64,000 bases of DNA from Amycolatopsis tolypomycina (GTDB lineage Bacteria; Actinomycetota; Actinomycetes; Mycobacteriales; Pseudonocardiaceae). The translations under genes were made by a program, and so were the position numbers. The notes beneath the pieces are model-generated. The model searched no databases. It saw only the letters and a list, made by a program, of their open reading frames with translations, and was not told the origin of the DNA. The DNA lies in assembly GCF_900105945.1 (NCBI RefSeq), contig NZ_FNSO01000004.1, positions 6,576,001 to 6,640,000 on the forward strand, written 5' to 3'. Positions 63,121 through 64,000 of the stretch are shown piece after piece. How positions within the stretch are numbered: the stretch's first letter is position 1; the number at the start of each line of letters is the position of its first letter.

Positions 63121-63893
63121 GCCGCGTGCCGTTCGATCCACTTCAGCACCAGCTCGCGCACCTCCCGGTGCTGCTCCACCAGCACCGAGTGCCCCTGTCC
63201 CTCGAACACGTGCAGCTCGCCGTTCGGCAGCAGCGACGTCAGCGCTTCGAGGTCGTCGGCCTGGTAGCCGTGGCTGCCCAGGATGGACAGCACCGGGCAG
63301 CCGATCGCCGCGACCTGCTCCCAGGTGAGCAGCGGCCCGAGCGGCACCTCTTCGGCCATCGACGTCGACGTGATCCGCTCCGCCGCCAGCCGCGCGAGCC
63401 GCCGGTGGTGCGCACTGAAGTTCGCCTCGATCCAGGCGAAGCTCTCCTCCACCTGCAGGAACCGCACGGTGTGCGCGAGGATCGCGCTCATCTTCTCCGC
63501 CCACACCTCGGTCGCCGGCTCCGACTCGATGCACACGATGCTGCGGACCCGGGACGGGCAAGCGACGGCGTAGCTGTAGGCCAGCGTGCCGCCGAAGCTG
63601 TTGCCCACCAGGTGCACCGGCCGGTCGACGCCGAGCTGCCGCAGCAGGTCGTCGAGGTCGGCGACGAAGTCCCCGAGCGTGTAGCCGCGCTCCGGCCGCT
63701 CGGTCTTGCCGTGCCCGCGCAGGTCGTAGCTGATCACGTCGATGCCGGCGGCCGCGACCGGCGGCGCCAGCGTGAGGTAGAAGCTCGCCAGGCTGTCGGT
63801 GCCCATGCCGTGCAGGAACACCACGGTTTCGGTGCCGCCGGCGGGCACGAGCTGCACGTTCGTGCGCAGCCCGTTGACGGTCATCGTGGGCAC
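63117..63893 (-). CDS. Alpha/beta hydrolase
   Basis: 258 residues. Oxyanion loop FLHGMG (27-31), nucleophile Ser99 in LVGNSFGG, likely acid in a SILGSHGYQADD segment and His in EGQGHSVLV. Cytoplasmic, no signal peptide. GTG at 63893 overlaps the end of the carrier-protein gene by 13 bp. In the context of an ACP and a glycosyltransferase it may act as a thioesterase or cyclase releasing an acyl product; the sequence alone does not prove this. Confidence 0.85.
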   Translation of the reverse strand: MPTMTVNGLRTNVQLVPAGGTETVVFLHGMGTDSLASFYLTLAPPVAAAGIDVISYDLRGHGKTERPERGYTLGDFVADLDDLLRQLGVDRPVHLVGNSFGGTLAYSYAVACPSRVRSIVCIESEPATEVWAEKMSAILAHTVRFLQVEESFAWIEANFSAHHRRLARLAAERITSTSMAEEVPLGPLLTWEQVAAIGCPVLSILGSHGYQADDLEALTSLLPNGELHVFEGQGHSVLVEQHREVRELVLKWIERHAA

Positions 63894-64000
63894 GTGCGCT
63901 CCCCCACGAACCGGGCGATGTCGCCGACGGTCAGGCCGATGACGTCGTCGAGGTCCTTCTCCGCCAGGTACTCGGCGAGGTTGACGGCCGGCCCGAAGTG
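63881..64000 (-). CDS. C-terminal fragment of an acyl carrier protein-like gene
   Basis: The frame runs from the right edge to a TGA at 63883-63881 and gives 39 residues: FGPAVNLAEYLAEKDLDDVI then GLTVGDIARFVGERT. This fits helix 3 and 4 of a phosphopantetheine-binding carrier protein; the Ser attachment site would be outside the window. First visible gene of the carrier-hydrolase-glycosyltransferase operon. A peptidyl-carrier function is equally possible. Confidence 0.6.
   Translation of the reverse strand, partial: HFGPAVNLAEYLAEKDLDDVIGLTVGDIARFVGERTCPR

Overview
The window is a 64-kb stretch of a high-GC actinobacterial chromosome. The gene set suggests Pseudonocardiaceae, most likely Amycolatopsis or a close relative: a complete mce (lipid import) operon, secreted envelope proteins with an N-terminal CPFPLIG-like motif, PucR-type regulators, a partner-switching stress cassette, Tat-exported EfeB and many GTG starts. 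Genus is inferred, since no rRNA or marker gene is present. I saw no tRNA, rRNA, CRISPR array, insertion sequence or prophage. Genes are dense, mostly in operons with 1-11 bp start/stop overlaps, and many gaps hold palindromic repeats.

Left part (1-21.5 kb): a large STAND NTPase with NB-ARC and TPR regions; a coiled-coil/membrane protein pair; a branched-chain 2-oxoacid dehydrogenase operon (E1alpha, E1beta, E2) with a divergent Lrp/AsnC regulator; a secreted GH3 beta-glucosidase; a DUF885 metallopeptidase-like protein; a two-component system; 4-hydroxybenzoate 3-monooxygenase with an IclR regulator; a secreted GH18 chitinase behind two direct repeats resembling chitin-response sites; and a small P-loop kinase-like protein.

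Middle (21.7-47.4 kb): a Ser/Thr kinase coupled to a membrane protein; a Thr/Pro-rich surface protein; a leaderless ArsR-SRPBCC fusion with an operator between -35 and -10; efeO-efeB plus a secreted phosphoesterase; a five-gene partner-switching operon (PP2C with receiver, histidine kinase, response regulator, STAS, HATPase); two secreted DUF6801-like proteins; a lipoprotein-lipase pair; gtrA; a GNAT; and four PucR-family paralogues in a row.

Right part (47.5-64 kb): a 13-gene, 12.3-kb mce operon on the minus strand. It begins with two secreted DUF6801-like proteins and continues yrbEA, yrbEB, mceA-F and two Mce-associated membrane proteins. It ends with a stand-alone polyketide-synthase-type ketoreductase that has lost its catalytic Tyr and Lys. 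Divergent to it is a DrrAB-like ABC exporter. At the right edge lies an operon of acyl carrier protein (partial), alpha/beta hydrolase and GT1 glycosyltransferase, probably the edge of a small biosynthetic locus.

The least ordinary observations are the mce operon layout (secreted proteins at the head, dead ketoreductase at the tail), the family of four secreted proteins of graded architecture, TTGTCAC words clustered in the intergenic regions around these proteins and the PucR genes, and three families of palindromic repeats. Some of these repeats supply the stop codons of flanking genes, and one is translated inside mceD.
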